From JAICLL01 sp035252155 (GTDB lineage Bacteria > Planctomycetota > Planctomycetia > Pirellulales > JAICIG01), in contig DATFDL010000572.1 in assembly GCA_035252155.1 (NCBI GenBank), positions 1 through 41,395 of the forward strand: 41,395 bases of DNA, in the 5' to 3' direction. Position 1 is the stretch's first letter. Each line of letters begins with the position of its first letter. Shown in pieces: positions 1 through 7,232 of this stretch. The notes below the pieces were generated by a model, which was given only the letters and a program-made list of their open reading frames with translations, did no database searches and was not told the DNA's origin. Both the position numbers and the translations under genes were made by a program.

Positions 1-2666
1 AGGTCGTCCGAGACGTGCCCCAGGTCGCGGCCCTCGACACCCATCGTCACGTCGATCGTCGGCTGAATGTTGATGTGCTTGATTTCCGAGGGGATCGTGG
101 CCCGTTCGATCGACGCCAGATCGCCCAGCCGCACCTGCTGGTGCTGATGATCGCCGGTGATGGGGATGTTCAAGATGTCGGGCATCGACTCAATGGCTTT
201 TTCCGGGTATTGCACGCCCACGAAGTATTGATTGTGGCTGACCGGATCGATCCAGAAGTTCTTCTTGTTGAACGAAATGCTCGAATTCGTTGAGGCGATC
301 ACGTTCTGCATGATGTCGGCTTGCGTCAGCCCCAGGTCGGCGGCCTTGGCGCGATCGACCGTGATGACGAAGGCCGGAGCGTCCATGCGTTGCAGCACGC
401 GGGCATCGACCACGCCCGGCACCTGCGCCGCTTCGTTGCGGATCTGCTCGCCGACCTTGAACACCAGATCCTGCTTGTTGCCGGTAATGCGGATGTTAAT
501 CGGCGTCGATTTGCCTTCGTTCAAGGCTCCCCGCACCATGCCGCCGGCGTCGAAGGCAAAATCGAGATTGCCGAATTGCGGCTGATGGGAGAAACCTTCT
601 CGCAACACGCCGATGTACTCCTGGGCAGAGCGCGAGCGGTGATGCGACAACTGCACCTTGACCACGGCGTCCATCGGGCCGGCGTTGGGCGTATAGGCGG
701 CCGACCAGTCGGGCGTGACGCCGATCTCCGAGATGAAGAGCGCCAGATCGTGTTCGGGGATCGACTCGCGGATGAAGCTTTCGACCTCGGCGAGTTTTTC
801 TTCGGTCATCTCGATGCGTCGGCCGGCCGGGGCGCGGACGAAAATCTCGAACGAGCCGGCGTCGACCTCTGGAAAGAAATCTCGCCGCAGCCGCGGGCCG
901 AAAAAGCCGAGCACGGCAAATAGCAAACCGAACGCCGTCACCACTGTCAGCAGGCGGTGGTTGAGCACTGAGTTCAAGGCCCGCACGTACATGGCGATGC
1001 CGCGCTGGATCAGCGCTTCCCAGCGGGCGAAAACCCGGCCCAGCGGTCCGCGCGGAGCATGTTCGCTGGCGGCTTCCGCCCGCCGGACTTCGGCCACCAG
1101 GCCCGTCTCTTCCGCGCCATCGTCTCCGACAACAGGATCGTGCCCCGCGGTCGGTCCGTGCTCGCCGGCGGCGTGCCCTTTCAGCCACAACGCACTAAAG
1201 GCCGGCACCAGCGACCGTGACAGCAGATAGGCCGTCACCATCGCAAAGGCCACCGCCAGCGCCATCGGCCGGAACAGGAACTGCCCGATGCCGGGCATCA
1301 ACGCCAACGGCGCCAGCACTAAGAACGTGCAGAGCGTCGAGACCAGCTCGGGCATGGCCACCTCGCTGGCGCCCAAGAACGCCGCTTCGTGCGGGCTGGA
1401 ACCCAGCGAGAGATGCCGGTGCGTGTTCTCCAGGCAGATGATCGCGCTGTCGACCATCGGCCCGATGGCCAACGCCAATCCGCCCAGCGTCATTACATTG
1501 ACCGTGTTGCCCGTGTAATAGAGGCAAACCAATGCCGAGAGCACCGAGAGCGGCAGTGTCATGATGGCGATCATCGTCATCCGCCATTCGCCCAAAAACA
1601 CCAGGATGACCAGCGAGCAAAGGATCGAACCCAGGGCGCCTTCTTGCACCAAGGCTTCGATCGACGTGCGTACATAGACCGACTGGTCCATGACCATTTT
1701 CAAGGCGATGCCGGGGCGCGTGAGCCGGGCGGTCATGTCGGGCAGGGCCTGGGTCAGCGTGTCGACCACCTTCAGCGTGCTGGCCCCGAGCTGCCGATAA
1801 ACCGGAATATAGACCTGCCGCCGGCCGTTGACGCGCACGATATTGGTTTGAATGAACGCCGCATCCTGGGCGCTGGCCACGTCGCGCAGATACTCCGAAT
1901 TGCCGTGCGTGGCCGTCAACGGAATGTTGCCCATCCCCTCTTTGCCATCCACGTATTCGTACATCGAGTTCGACATCAGGGCGAAATCGAGATCGCCAAT
2001 CTTCACGTCGCCCGATGGCACGAACACGTTGAATTGATCGGCGGCCCGCATCACGTCGACGGGTGCCAGGCCGCGGGCCTGCATCTTGATGCGGTCGAGG
2101 TAGAGCATCACGGCCCGCAGCTTGCCGCCGAAGACCACCGGGGCCGACGCGCCGGGGTTGCTCATGATCATGTTCCGCACTTCATAGCGGCCCACGTCAT
2201 ACAAAATCGACTCGGGCTCGCTCTCGCTGTCCAAGGCCACCAGGCACACCGGCACGGTGCTGGTGGGGTCGAACGGCAGCACCACCGGCGGCAGCGTGCC
2301 CGGCGGCAGGTTGGGCAACACCGACAACGCCAGCGAATTGACCTGCGTCAGTGCCCCGTTGGGATCGACGTCGTCATGGAAGTAGTTGCGCACCACGCTG
2401 GCGCCGACGATCGACCGCGACTCTTGCATCCGGATGCCGTTCGACTGCCCGGTCCAGCGCTCCATGCGGTTGGTGATGTCTTTTTCGATTCCCTTGGCGG
2501 GCATGCCGCCGTAAAACGTGAGCACTTGCACGGCGGGGCTTTTGAAGACCGGCAAGATGTCGAAGGGAATTTGTGTTAGGCAGAGAACGCCCAACACCAG
2601 AATGGTGAAGACCGTCACCGTGACGGCGTACGGATTGCGCAGCGACGCCCGGATCAGCCCGTTCAT
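1..2666 (-). CDS. RND-family efflux permease (partial, C-terminus beyond window)
   Basis: Inner-membrane proton-driven exporter of the AcrB/CusA superfamily, expected to work with a periplasmic adaptor and an outer-membrane channel; neither is visible here. I read the frame from ATG at 2666 (start MNGLIRASLRNPYAVTVTVF, the usual first transmembrane helix) through about 888 codons to the window edge without a stop. The first helix is followed by the porter domain (a GGMP-AKGIE-K-ITN-ME type segment near residues 53-70), and a hydrophobic block at about 345-480 holds the TM4 motif GPMVDSAIICLEN (about 402-414). AcrB has two adjacent Asp there; this protein has Asp406 then Ser407, so only one acid remains, closer to the CusA pattern. 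The second half restarts with a helix and a second porter domain. Substrate cannot be told. The fold call is firm; the subfamily is uncertain. Confidence 0.93.
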   Translation of the reverse strand, partial: MNGLIRASLRNPYAVTVTVFTILVLGVLCLTQIPFDILPVFKSPAVQVLTFYGGMPAKGIEKDITNRMERWTGQSNGIRMQESRSIVGASVVRNYFHDDVDPNGALTQVNSLALSVLPNLPPGTLPPVVLPFDPTSTVPVCLVALDSESEPESILYDVGRYEVRNMIMSNPGASAPVVFGGKLRAVMLYLDRIKMQARGLAPVDVMRAADQFNVFVPSGDVKIGDLDFALMSNSMYEYVDGKEGMGNIPLTATHGNSEYLRDVASAQDAAFIQTNIVRVNGRRQVYIPVYRQLGASTLKVVDTLTQALPDMTARLTRPGIALKMVMDQSVYVRTSIEALVQEGALGSILCSLVILVFLGEWRMTMIAIMTLPLSVLSALVCLYYTGNTVNVMTLGGLALAIGPMVDSAIICLENTHRHLSLGSSPHEAAFLGASEVAMPELVSTLCTFLVLAPLALMPGIGQFLFRPMALAVAFAMVTAYLLSRSLVPAFSALWLKGHAAGEHGPTAGHDPVVGDDGAEETGLVAEVRRAEAASEHAPRGPLGRVFARWEALIQRGIAMYVRALNSVLNHRLLTVVTAFGLLFAVLGFFGPRLRRDFFPEVDAGSFEIFVRAPAGRRIEMTEEKLAEVESFIRESIPEHDLALFISEIGVTPDWSAAYTPNAGPMDAVVKVQLSHHRSRSAQEYIGVLREGFSHQPQFGNLDFAFDAGGMVRGALNEGKSTPINIRITGNKQDLVFKVGEQIRNEAAQVPGVVDARVLQRMDAPAFVITVDRAKAADLGLTQADIMQNVIASTNSSISFNKKNFWIDPVSHNQYFVGVQYPEKAIESMPDILNIPITGDHQHQQVRLGDLASIERATIPSEIKHINIQPTIDVTMGVEGRDLGHVSDD

Positions 2667-2957
2667 GAACTTCCTCTCACAGCGTTCAATCACCCTGGAA
2701 ACGGCCAACTGAGACGGCGCAAGCAAGAGCTATGCCGGTCGCGCTCAAGGGAGGCTCCTGCGGCTTCAGATCGGCATTCTGAAACGAATGGAACGGTGAT
2801 TTGCCGAGAAACGCTGAAGTCCGTAACTTTCCCGACATGCAAAAAAATCGGAATGACCCTCGGAGTCGAGATTTTCGTTGGCCAATATTTTTCCACGCGC
2901 CCTCGCGATGATGGACGTGTTCTGTACAATGCTCGATGAACATCGGCCGAGCTTTTT
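2667..2957. other. Divergent intergenic region
   Basis: This 291-base gap separates the leftward RND gene from the rightward zinc-ribbon gene, so it should hold promoters for both. A TACAAT hexamer at 2925-2930 is a possible -10 for the rightward gene, but I see no convincing -35. The overlapping short reading frames on both strands show no recognisable protein. Confidence 0.5.
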
Positions 2958-3638
2958 ATGGCGAAGCGACGCATTCCGCGGTATCAACGAAACCAAGATC
3001 GCGACGAGGCGACGCCTCGCCCGCCACGCGGACGAATCCAAGCAGATCTTTCCCAACAGGCGCCGAACAACTCGTGGTCGGCCCCGCCTTTGTACTATGA
3101 GGACATGCCGTTCGTCTGTGTCGACTGTGGGAAGGATGAGATTTGGACCGCCCGGCAACAGCAGTGGTGGTATGAAGTCGCCAAGGGATCGGTGTACTCC
3201 CGCGCCGTTCGTTGCCATGACTGCCGCCAGGCGCGGCGAGAGCAGCAAGAAGCTGGTTCGCCAAAGACGCAACCGATCCGGCATATAGGACATTTGATGA
3301 AGCTGGTCCGGGCCGAGGTCGATCGCGCGCTATTGGACGCAGGTTTCGTCTACGAATCGAGAAACAGGCCCGAGCACCCGGGCGACCGAATTTGGATTGA
3401 TTATCGCCGGGACGGGCAGACCTTCAGTCTCGCCTATGAACACTGCGATGCACGTCTGATCGCGGAGCTCCTGAGCGAAAACGGCGATTGTCGCACAGTC
3501 GCGATCACCGAGATCCCACAACCGCCGTCGAATGCGAAGCTGCTGGAAACCATCAAGCAATTTTCCGCGGCGATCATGGAATGGCTAGCGGCTTATCGCT
3601 CCGCAGGGGTACCACGGCATCCGTCGCGGCGCGAGTGA
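2958..3638 (+). CDS. Zinc-ribbon protein (zf-trcl-like), unknown function
   Basis: A 226-residue soluble protein. The N-terminal 45 residues are basic and probably disordered. Residues 52-90 form a probable zinc-binding domain with Cys54-x2-Cys57 and Cys86-x2-Cys89, and an EIWTARQQQWWYEVAKG segment between them. This resembles the small 'probable zinc-ribbon' family (PF13451-like) found in many environmental bacteria. The rest (about 95-210) is a conserved-looking alpha/beta region with no family I recognise. The start ATG at 2958 has no strong Shine-Dalgarno. The last residues (GVPRHPSRRE) and the stop codon lie inside a dispersed repeat (3607-3644) that recurs at 11.76 kb, so the original C-terminus was probably replaced or extended by a repeat insertion. 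The protein could bind nucleic acid, but this is not shown. Confidence 0.75.
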   Translation: MAKRRIPRYQRNQDRDEATPRPPRGRIQADLSQQAPNNSWSAPPLYYEDMPFVCVDCGKDEIWTARQQQWWYEVAKGSVYSRAVRCHDCRQARREQQEAGSPKTQPIRHIGHLMKLVRAEVDRALLDAGFVYESRNRPEHPGDRIWIDYRRDGQTFSLAYEHCDARLIAELLSENGDCRTVAITEIPQPPSNAKLLETIKQFSAAIMEWLAAYRSAGVPRHPSRRE

Positions 3639-3644
3639 CGTCGC
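3607..3644 (+). repeat. Single-arm copy of the 11.76-kb palindromic element
   Basis: The 38 bases match 11764-11801 at 34 positions by my hand alignment (shared core CCACGGCATCCGT, then GCGCGAGTGA and GTCGC). It supplies the stop codon (TGA, 3636-3638) of the zinc-ribbon gene. Only one arm of the palindrome is visible here. Confidence 0.75.
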
Positions 3645-3656
3645 ATTGACGACCAG

Positions 3657-3689
3657 CCGTAGGGTGGGACGAGTGAAACGAGTCCCACC
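3657..3689 (+). repeat. 33-bp dispersed hairpin repeat, copy 1
   Basis: The unit begins CCGTAGGGTGGGACGAGTGA and ends in AACGAGTCCCACC; it contains an inner inverted repeat (GGTGGGAC / GTCCCACC). The reverse complement of 40448-40480 matches it at 32 of 33 positions. It lies between the zinc-ribbon gene and the end of lutC, where converging transcripts meet, so it could end transcription from both sides, although no T-run follows. Confidence 0.8.
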
Positions 3690-3730
3690 TTTGGCTCACC
3701 ACGATCCGTTCCCTACAGACCCGAAGGGTA

Positions 3731-4366
3731 TCACCGGCTGTGTTCCTCAAAGCCGGTCATTAAAAACACCGTCAGTGAGCGCGGCCCGTGCGCACCGATC
3801 ACCAGCGATTGCTCGATGTCGGCCGTCTTCGAGGGGCCCGAAATGAAAACGCCAAACCGCGGCTCGCCAAACGACAATCGCCGATAGGCCTCGTGCAGGT
3901 TATGCACGATCTTGTCGGCGGGCACGACGAGCGCCAGGTGCTGGGCGATGACGTAAATCACGCGATGCTTAACCCCCGCATCGCTGACCCAGATCGCGCC
4001 GTTCTCGGCCACGCCAAATTCGCCCGGCAAAATTGCATAGTCGACGGTTTCCAGCGAGTGCGGATCGTCGATGGCGTCCAAATCGACATTCGATGCGCCG
4101 ACGCCCGGCACGTGCGAACAGATTTGCCTCGCCTCAGCATACTCGGGCGACTCTGCCAACTCGCGCTGAAGATGTTCGAGATCGCGCACCGCAATGCATC
4201 GGCCGCCCACCGAAGTGAGCACCTCGATGAATTGTCCCACCGGGTCCTCGTAGCGGATCCAGGGCTGAGCCAAGTCGGGCAGTGGCTGCGCGGCCATCGG
4301 GTGGCGGCGGATCGCCGCCAGGATCGACGCCTTGGCCTGGGCGTCCGTCGGCCGGCTATCGTTCAT
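3731..4366 (-). CDS. lutC: Lactate utilization protein C (LutC/YkgG family)
   Basis: A 211-residue cytoplasmic protein of the LUD (DUF162) family. In Bacillus subtilis LutABC is needed to oxidise L-lactate to pyruvate; LutC itself has no iron-sulfur motif. Family signs are the central block with ETVDYAILPGEFGVAENGA (about 108-126), the HLALVV strand, and the C-terminal FISGPSKTADIEQSLVIGAHGP segment, whose SGPS-TADIE-LV-G-HGP pattern is the family hallmark. I chose ATG 4366 (MNDSRPTDAQ) over the longer GTG frame from 4387; it overlaps the 3' end of lutB by 11 bases, which fits translational coupling. The gene is last in the leftward run. It could be any LUD-domain protein, but pairing with lutB makes LutC the best call. 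Confidence 0.92.
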   Translation of the reverse strand: MNDSRPTDAQAKASILAAIRRHPMAAQPLPDLAQPWIRYEDPVGQFIEVLTSVGGRCIAVRDLEHLQRELAESPEYAEARQICSHVPGVGASNVDLDAIDDPHSLETVDYAILPGEFGVAENGAIWVSDAGVKHRVIYVIAQHLALVVPADKIVHNLHEAYRRLSFGEPRFGVFISGPSKTADIEQSLVIGAHGPRSLTVFLMTGFEEHSR

Positions 4367-5720
4367 GGCGTCGCCGGTAAAGTTCACGGAAACTGTTCCG
4401 AGGAAACTGCGGCAGCTCGCGCTGCCGGCCCCAGGCGTTGAAGCGATTGTAGATCAACCATCGGGGCAAGCGAGGCACGATGGCCCGCGCCAGCTTGCCC
4501 GACAGGCGATAAAGCCAACCATGCCGGAGCACGAACCCGCCCCACCGCATGGCCAGCCGCTTGTGCCAGGGCAGCAAGCCGCGGATCGCCAATTCACGCC
4601 GCCAGGTGAGCAGTTGGTGGTGCAGGTCGATCTTCACTGGGCAGACATCGGTGCACGAGCCGCACAGACTGCACGCGTGCGGCAGACTGTAATGTTGCCG
4701 GGCGTCGCGCGCGGGCGCCAAGATCGACCCGATCGGGCCGGGCACGGTGGTGGCGTAGCTATGCCCGCCGCTGCGCCGGTAGACCGGGCAGGTGTTCATG
4801 CACGCGCCGCAGCGAATGCACGACAGCGAACGCCGAAACTCATGGCTGGCCAGGATACCGGTACGGCCATTGTCGACGAGCACGATGTGCAGCTCGCCGC
4901 CCGGCCGCGGCCCGTGAAAGTGCGACGAGTAGGTGGTGATCGGCTGCCCGGTGGCCGAGCGCGCCAACAGCCGCAAAAAAACGCCCAAGTCTTTGGCCCG
5001 CGGGATGATTTTTTCGATGCCCAGGCAGGCGATGTGCAGCTTGGGCAGCGAGACGCCCAGGTCTGCGTTGCCCTCGTTGGTGCAGACCACCAAGCCGCCG
5101 GTCTCGGCCACGGCGAAGTTGACGCCGGTAATGCCCGCGTCGGCCCGCATAAAACACTCGCGCAGTCGTCGCCGGGCGGCCTCGGCCAGGTAGTTGGGTT
5201 CGCTCACGCCGGCCTCCGTGCCTAGCCGCTCGTGAAACAATTGCCCGACTTCTTCTTTCTTGATATGGATGGCCGGCAGCACGATGTGACTGGGCGGTTC
5301 GCCGCGCAACTGCACGATCCATTCGCCCAGGTCGGTATCAACCACTTCGATGCCGTGCCGCTCGAGGTACGGATTCAGATGGCACTCTTCGGTGAGCATC
5401 GACTTGCTTTTGACCACCCGCCGCACGCCGTGCTGCTGCAAAACGGACAGCACGATTTCGTTGTGCTCGGCAGCATGGCGCGCCCAGTGAACGTGCGCGC
5501 CCAGCCGCGTCGCTTGCTCGGCGAATTGCTCCAGATAATCGGCCAGCCGCGAAAGCGTGTGGGCCTTGATCTGCGAGGCGGTCTCGCGCAACGCTTCCCA
5601 CTCGGGCAACGCCTGGGCGGCCTTGTCGCGCTTGGCCCGCACGAACCACAGCGCCTGATCGTGCCAATGCGCCCGCGCGTCATTCGCGACAAACTCGGCG
5701 GCTGCGGCGGCGTGAGGCAT
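4356..5720 (-). CDS. lutB: Lactate utilization iron-sulfur protein B (LutB)
   Basis: A 454-residue iron-sulfur protein of the LutB/YkgF family, the electron-transfer part of the LutABC lactate dehydrogenase system. An N-terminal LUD domain (about 50-285) contains TGGLVVCTNEGNADL and the HIACLGIEKIIPRAKDL segment. Two 4Fe-4S motifs follow: CIRCGACMNTCP (Cys301, 304, 307, 311) and CSLCGSCTDVCP (Cys350, 353, 356, 360). The C-terminus is basic and hydrophobic (about 385-440). I chose ATG 5720 (MPHAAAAAEF); the longer frame from a TTG at 5762 runs back into an inverted repeat and would code a meaningless leader. LutA, the CCG-domain partner, is not in the window; the next gene upstream is a putative metallopeptidase. 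Confidence 0.93.
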   Translation of the reverse strand: MPHAAAAAEFVANDARAHWHDQALWFVRAKRDKAAQALPEWEALRETASQIKAHTLSRLADYLEQFAEQATRLGAHVHWARHAAEHNEIVLSVLQQHGVRRVVKSKSMLTEECHLNPYLERHGIEVVDTDLGEWIVQLRGEPPSHIVLPAIHIKKEEVGQLFHERLGTEAGVSEPNYLAEAARRRLRECFMRADAGITGVNFAVAETGGLVVCTNEGNADLGVSLPKLHIACLGIEKIIPRAKDLGVFLRLLARSATGQPITTYSSHFHGPRPGGELHIVLVDNGRTGILASHEFRRSLSCIRCGACMNTCPVYRRSGGHSYATTVPGPIGSILAPARDARQHYSLPHACSLCGSCTDVCPVKIDLHHQLLTWRRELAIRGLLPWHKRLAMRWGGFVLRHGWLYRLSGKLARAIVPRLPRWLIYNRFNAWGRQRELPQFPRNSFRELYRRRHER

Positions 5721-5744
5721 GACGTTCGTTACACGGTTGGAAGG

Positions 5745-5849
5745 CAAAAAAATTGAGGGCAAAAAATGAAGAAGAAGGCAGACGAATGACGTTGCGCGGT
5801 TAGGACATCTCTTCTCTTCCTCCTGCTTTTTTTGCCCTCAATTTTTTTG
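5745..5849. repeat. Inverted repeat, 22-bp arms, between HELWH gene and lutB
   Basis: The arms at 5745-5766 and 5828-5849 are reverse complements (core AATTGAGGGCAAAAAA). Beyond the cores both arms go on as purine-rich or pyrimidine-rich tracts. The right arm contains the stop codon and last codons of the HELWH gene (ends at 5838). With poly-T on the transcribed strand, the pair could act as a terminator, but the loop is about 60 bases. Confidence 0.75.
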
Positions 5850-6452
5850 TCTTAGATCCGCGGCGGCGGCGACGAGTTTGGGGGTAGCGATGCGCGTGCC
5901 GTAGACCGCACCGAACCGCTCGCGCAATCCGCGAAAGTCGTCGTGTAAAAAACAATAAACGTCTTCCGGCGGCGAGAGTGCCAACCACTGGGCTGCCAAT
6001 TGGCTCATCGCCGCGTGATAGTCTTCTTCGCGGTGGCCATGAGCGTAACAGCGGCCCGAAAACCGCCGCAGGTCGCCGTCGAAGTCCGGCGAAATGTGCC
6101 AGAGCTCGTGAATCACCGTGGCCAGTTTTTCGGCGAACGGCAGGTTCAAAAACCGCGGCAAATAGAAGCTCAACAGGTAAAGCATCTCGCGGCCCGATGA
6201 TGGGTCGAAGATGCGCTCGATTGAATAGTGACGTCCGCCGCGGACGGTCGACAGGCTGCCGCCGGCGAACCGCAGCGGCGTCAACGTGGCCTGCACGCCG
6301 TGCGAGACTGCCTTGCGGGCCTGGCAATAGCGAATGGCCACGCGCGACATGTCGACGTGGGCTAGCTCCGGCAACCGTGTGCAAAGATCGTCGCAAAGCC
6401 GCGCGACATGGAACGTAAAATCGAAGCCGGATGCAACAGCGGCGGAAGCCAT
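5838..6452 (-). CDS. Putative zinc metallopeptidase (HELWH motif)
   Basis: A 204-residue protein with no signal peptide or membrane segment. It carries the zinc-peptidase motif HELWH (His115, Glu116, His119) in the context FAEKLATVIHELWHISPDFD, followed by GRCYAHGHREEDYH, which offers candidate third ligands. The arrangement resembles the putative phage-type metallopeptidase family (PF18894-like), in which the histidines follow a hydrophobic helix. Substrate is unknown. The start ATG at 6452 follows the 6454-6527 inverted repeat directly. It sits between rplQ and lutB on the same strand, but the repeats on both sides suggest its transcript may be separate. The C-terminal RQKN and stop fall inside the next repeat. 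The motif is clear; peptidase activity is inferred. Confidence 0.75.
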   Translation of the reverse strand: MASAAVASGFDFTFHVARLCDDLCTRLPELAHVDMSRVAIRYCQARKAVSHGVQATLTPLRFAGGSLSTVRGGRHYSIERIFDPSSGREMLYLLSFYLPRFLNLPFAEKLATVIHELWHISPDFDGDLRRFSGRCYAHGHREEDYHAAMSQLAAQWLALSPPEDVYCFLHDDFRGLRERFGAVYGTRIATPKLVAAAADLRQKN

Positions 6453-6453
6453 C

Positions 6454-6527
6454 GTAGAACGGAATTCATTCCGTTTGGATACGGTACTGTGATTCCACCG
6501 CGGGAAACGGAATGAATTCCGTTTTAC
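6454..6527. repeat. Inverted repeat, 23-bp arms, downstream of rplQ
   Basis: Arms at 6454-6476 and 6505-6527 match at 22 of 23 positions as reverse complements (core ACGGAATTCATTCCGTTT); each arm is itself partly palindromic around GAATTC. It lies between the end of rplQ (6536) and the start of the HELWH gene (6452). A transcript could form a long hairpin after the ribosomal operon, possibly ending it. Confidence 0.85.
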
Positions 6528-6535
6528 AAAGGCGG

Positions 6536-7135
6536 CTAGGCCTCAGCGCCGGCGGCCGACGACTCAGGGCTGGACGCTTCGAATCGCGGCGCCGCGGCGC
6601 GCTGGACCACGCGGTCACGCACTCCCACGAACTCCAAAATTGCCCGAGCGCCGGCGTCGCCCAGCCGTGGCTGCGACAGTTTCAGGATGCGGGTGTAGCC
6701 GCCGGGCCGGTCGACGAAGCGGGGAGCGACCTCTTCAAACAGCACCCGCACGGCCTGCTTGTCGCCCAGCAGCACCAACGCCCGTCGCCGGGCGGTCACG
6801 GCGGGGGCCCGCGCCGCCGACCATTGCCGCCAGCGGTCGCTGGTGCGCCAGCGCTTCCATTCGTCGCTGTCGCGCTCGGCGTCGCTGGCAAATTCGGCGG
6901 CCGCTTGTTCGGCCTGCAGACCCCGGCAGGCCAGCGTGATGCACTTCTCGACCAACGGGCGAACCTCTTTGGCCTTCGGCAGCGTCGTGACGATGCGGCC
7001 CTTCACCTTGGGCGGGTTTTCATCGTGCTCGGCGTCGCGCTCGGTGAGAAACAACGCGCTGGCCAAATTGCGCAGCAAGGCCCGTTGGTGGTGCGGCGCC
7101 CGGCCCAGCGTGCGGCCTTTTCGTCGATGTCGCAT
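6536..7135 (-). CDS. rplQ: 50S ribosomal protein L17, with insertions
   Basis: Large-subunit ribosomal protein that lines the polypeptide exit region. The N-terminus MRHRRKGRTLGRAPHHQRAL and LRNLASALF are typical L17, and the end of the conserved core, GGYTRILKL-QPRLGDAGARAILE (about 144-167), is typical too. The usual bacterial protein is about 115-130 residues; this one is 199. The excess is an expanded central part (about 36-46 and 70-115, rich in Trp and Arg) and an Ala/Ser-rich tail after about 172. It is the last gene of the alpha operon, 97 bases after rpoA, with a hairpin repeat in between. Start ATG 7135 is fixed by the MRHR signature. Confidence 0.95.
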   Translation of the reverse strand: MRHRRKGRTLGRAPHHQRALLRNLASALFLTERDAEHDENPPKVKGRIVTTLPKAKEVRPLVEKCITLACRGLQAEQAAAEFASDAERDSDEWKRWRTSDRWRQWSAARAPAVTARRRALVLLGDKQAVRVLFEEVAPRFVDRPGGYTRILKLSQPRLGDAGARAILEFVGVRDRVVQRAAAPRFEASSPESSAAGAEA

Positions 7136-7155
7136 GGTCGATTACCTTATATCCA

Positions 7156-7216
7156 GTAGGTCAGGCTTTTTAGCCTGACGAAGCTGACGGATGTCAGGCT
7201 GGAAAGCCTGACCTAC
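7156..7216. repeat. GTAGGTCAGGC hairpin family, copy 1 (rpoA-rplQ gap)
   Basis: Left arm 7156-7179 and right arm 7193-7216 are inverted copies. Each arm can also fold by itself (GTCAGGCT ... AGCCTGAC). The same sequence occurs in two other gaps of this operon (8913-8964, 9818-9898). It sits in the rpoA-rplQ gap and would be transcribed as an RNA hairpin. Confidence 0.9.
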
Positions 7217-7232
7217 GTGCTGTTCGTCGCGC

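Noticed and set aside
1389..2579. 396-codon open frame on the plus strand
   Set aside because: Opposite the RND permease, whose helices and TM4 motif are plain; the product is His/Arg/Gln-rich with no motif.
5721..5762. Longer LutB start at TTG 5762
   Set aside because: The extra 14 residues overlap an inverted repeat and match nothing in LutB; ATG 5720 is used.
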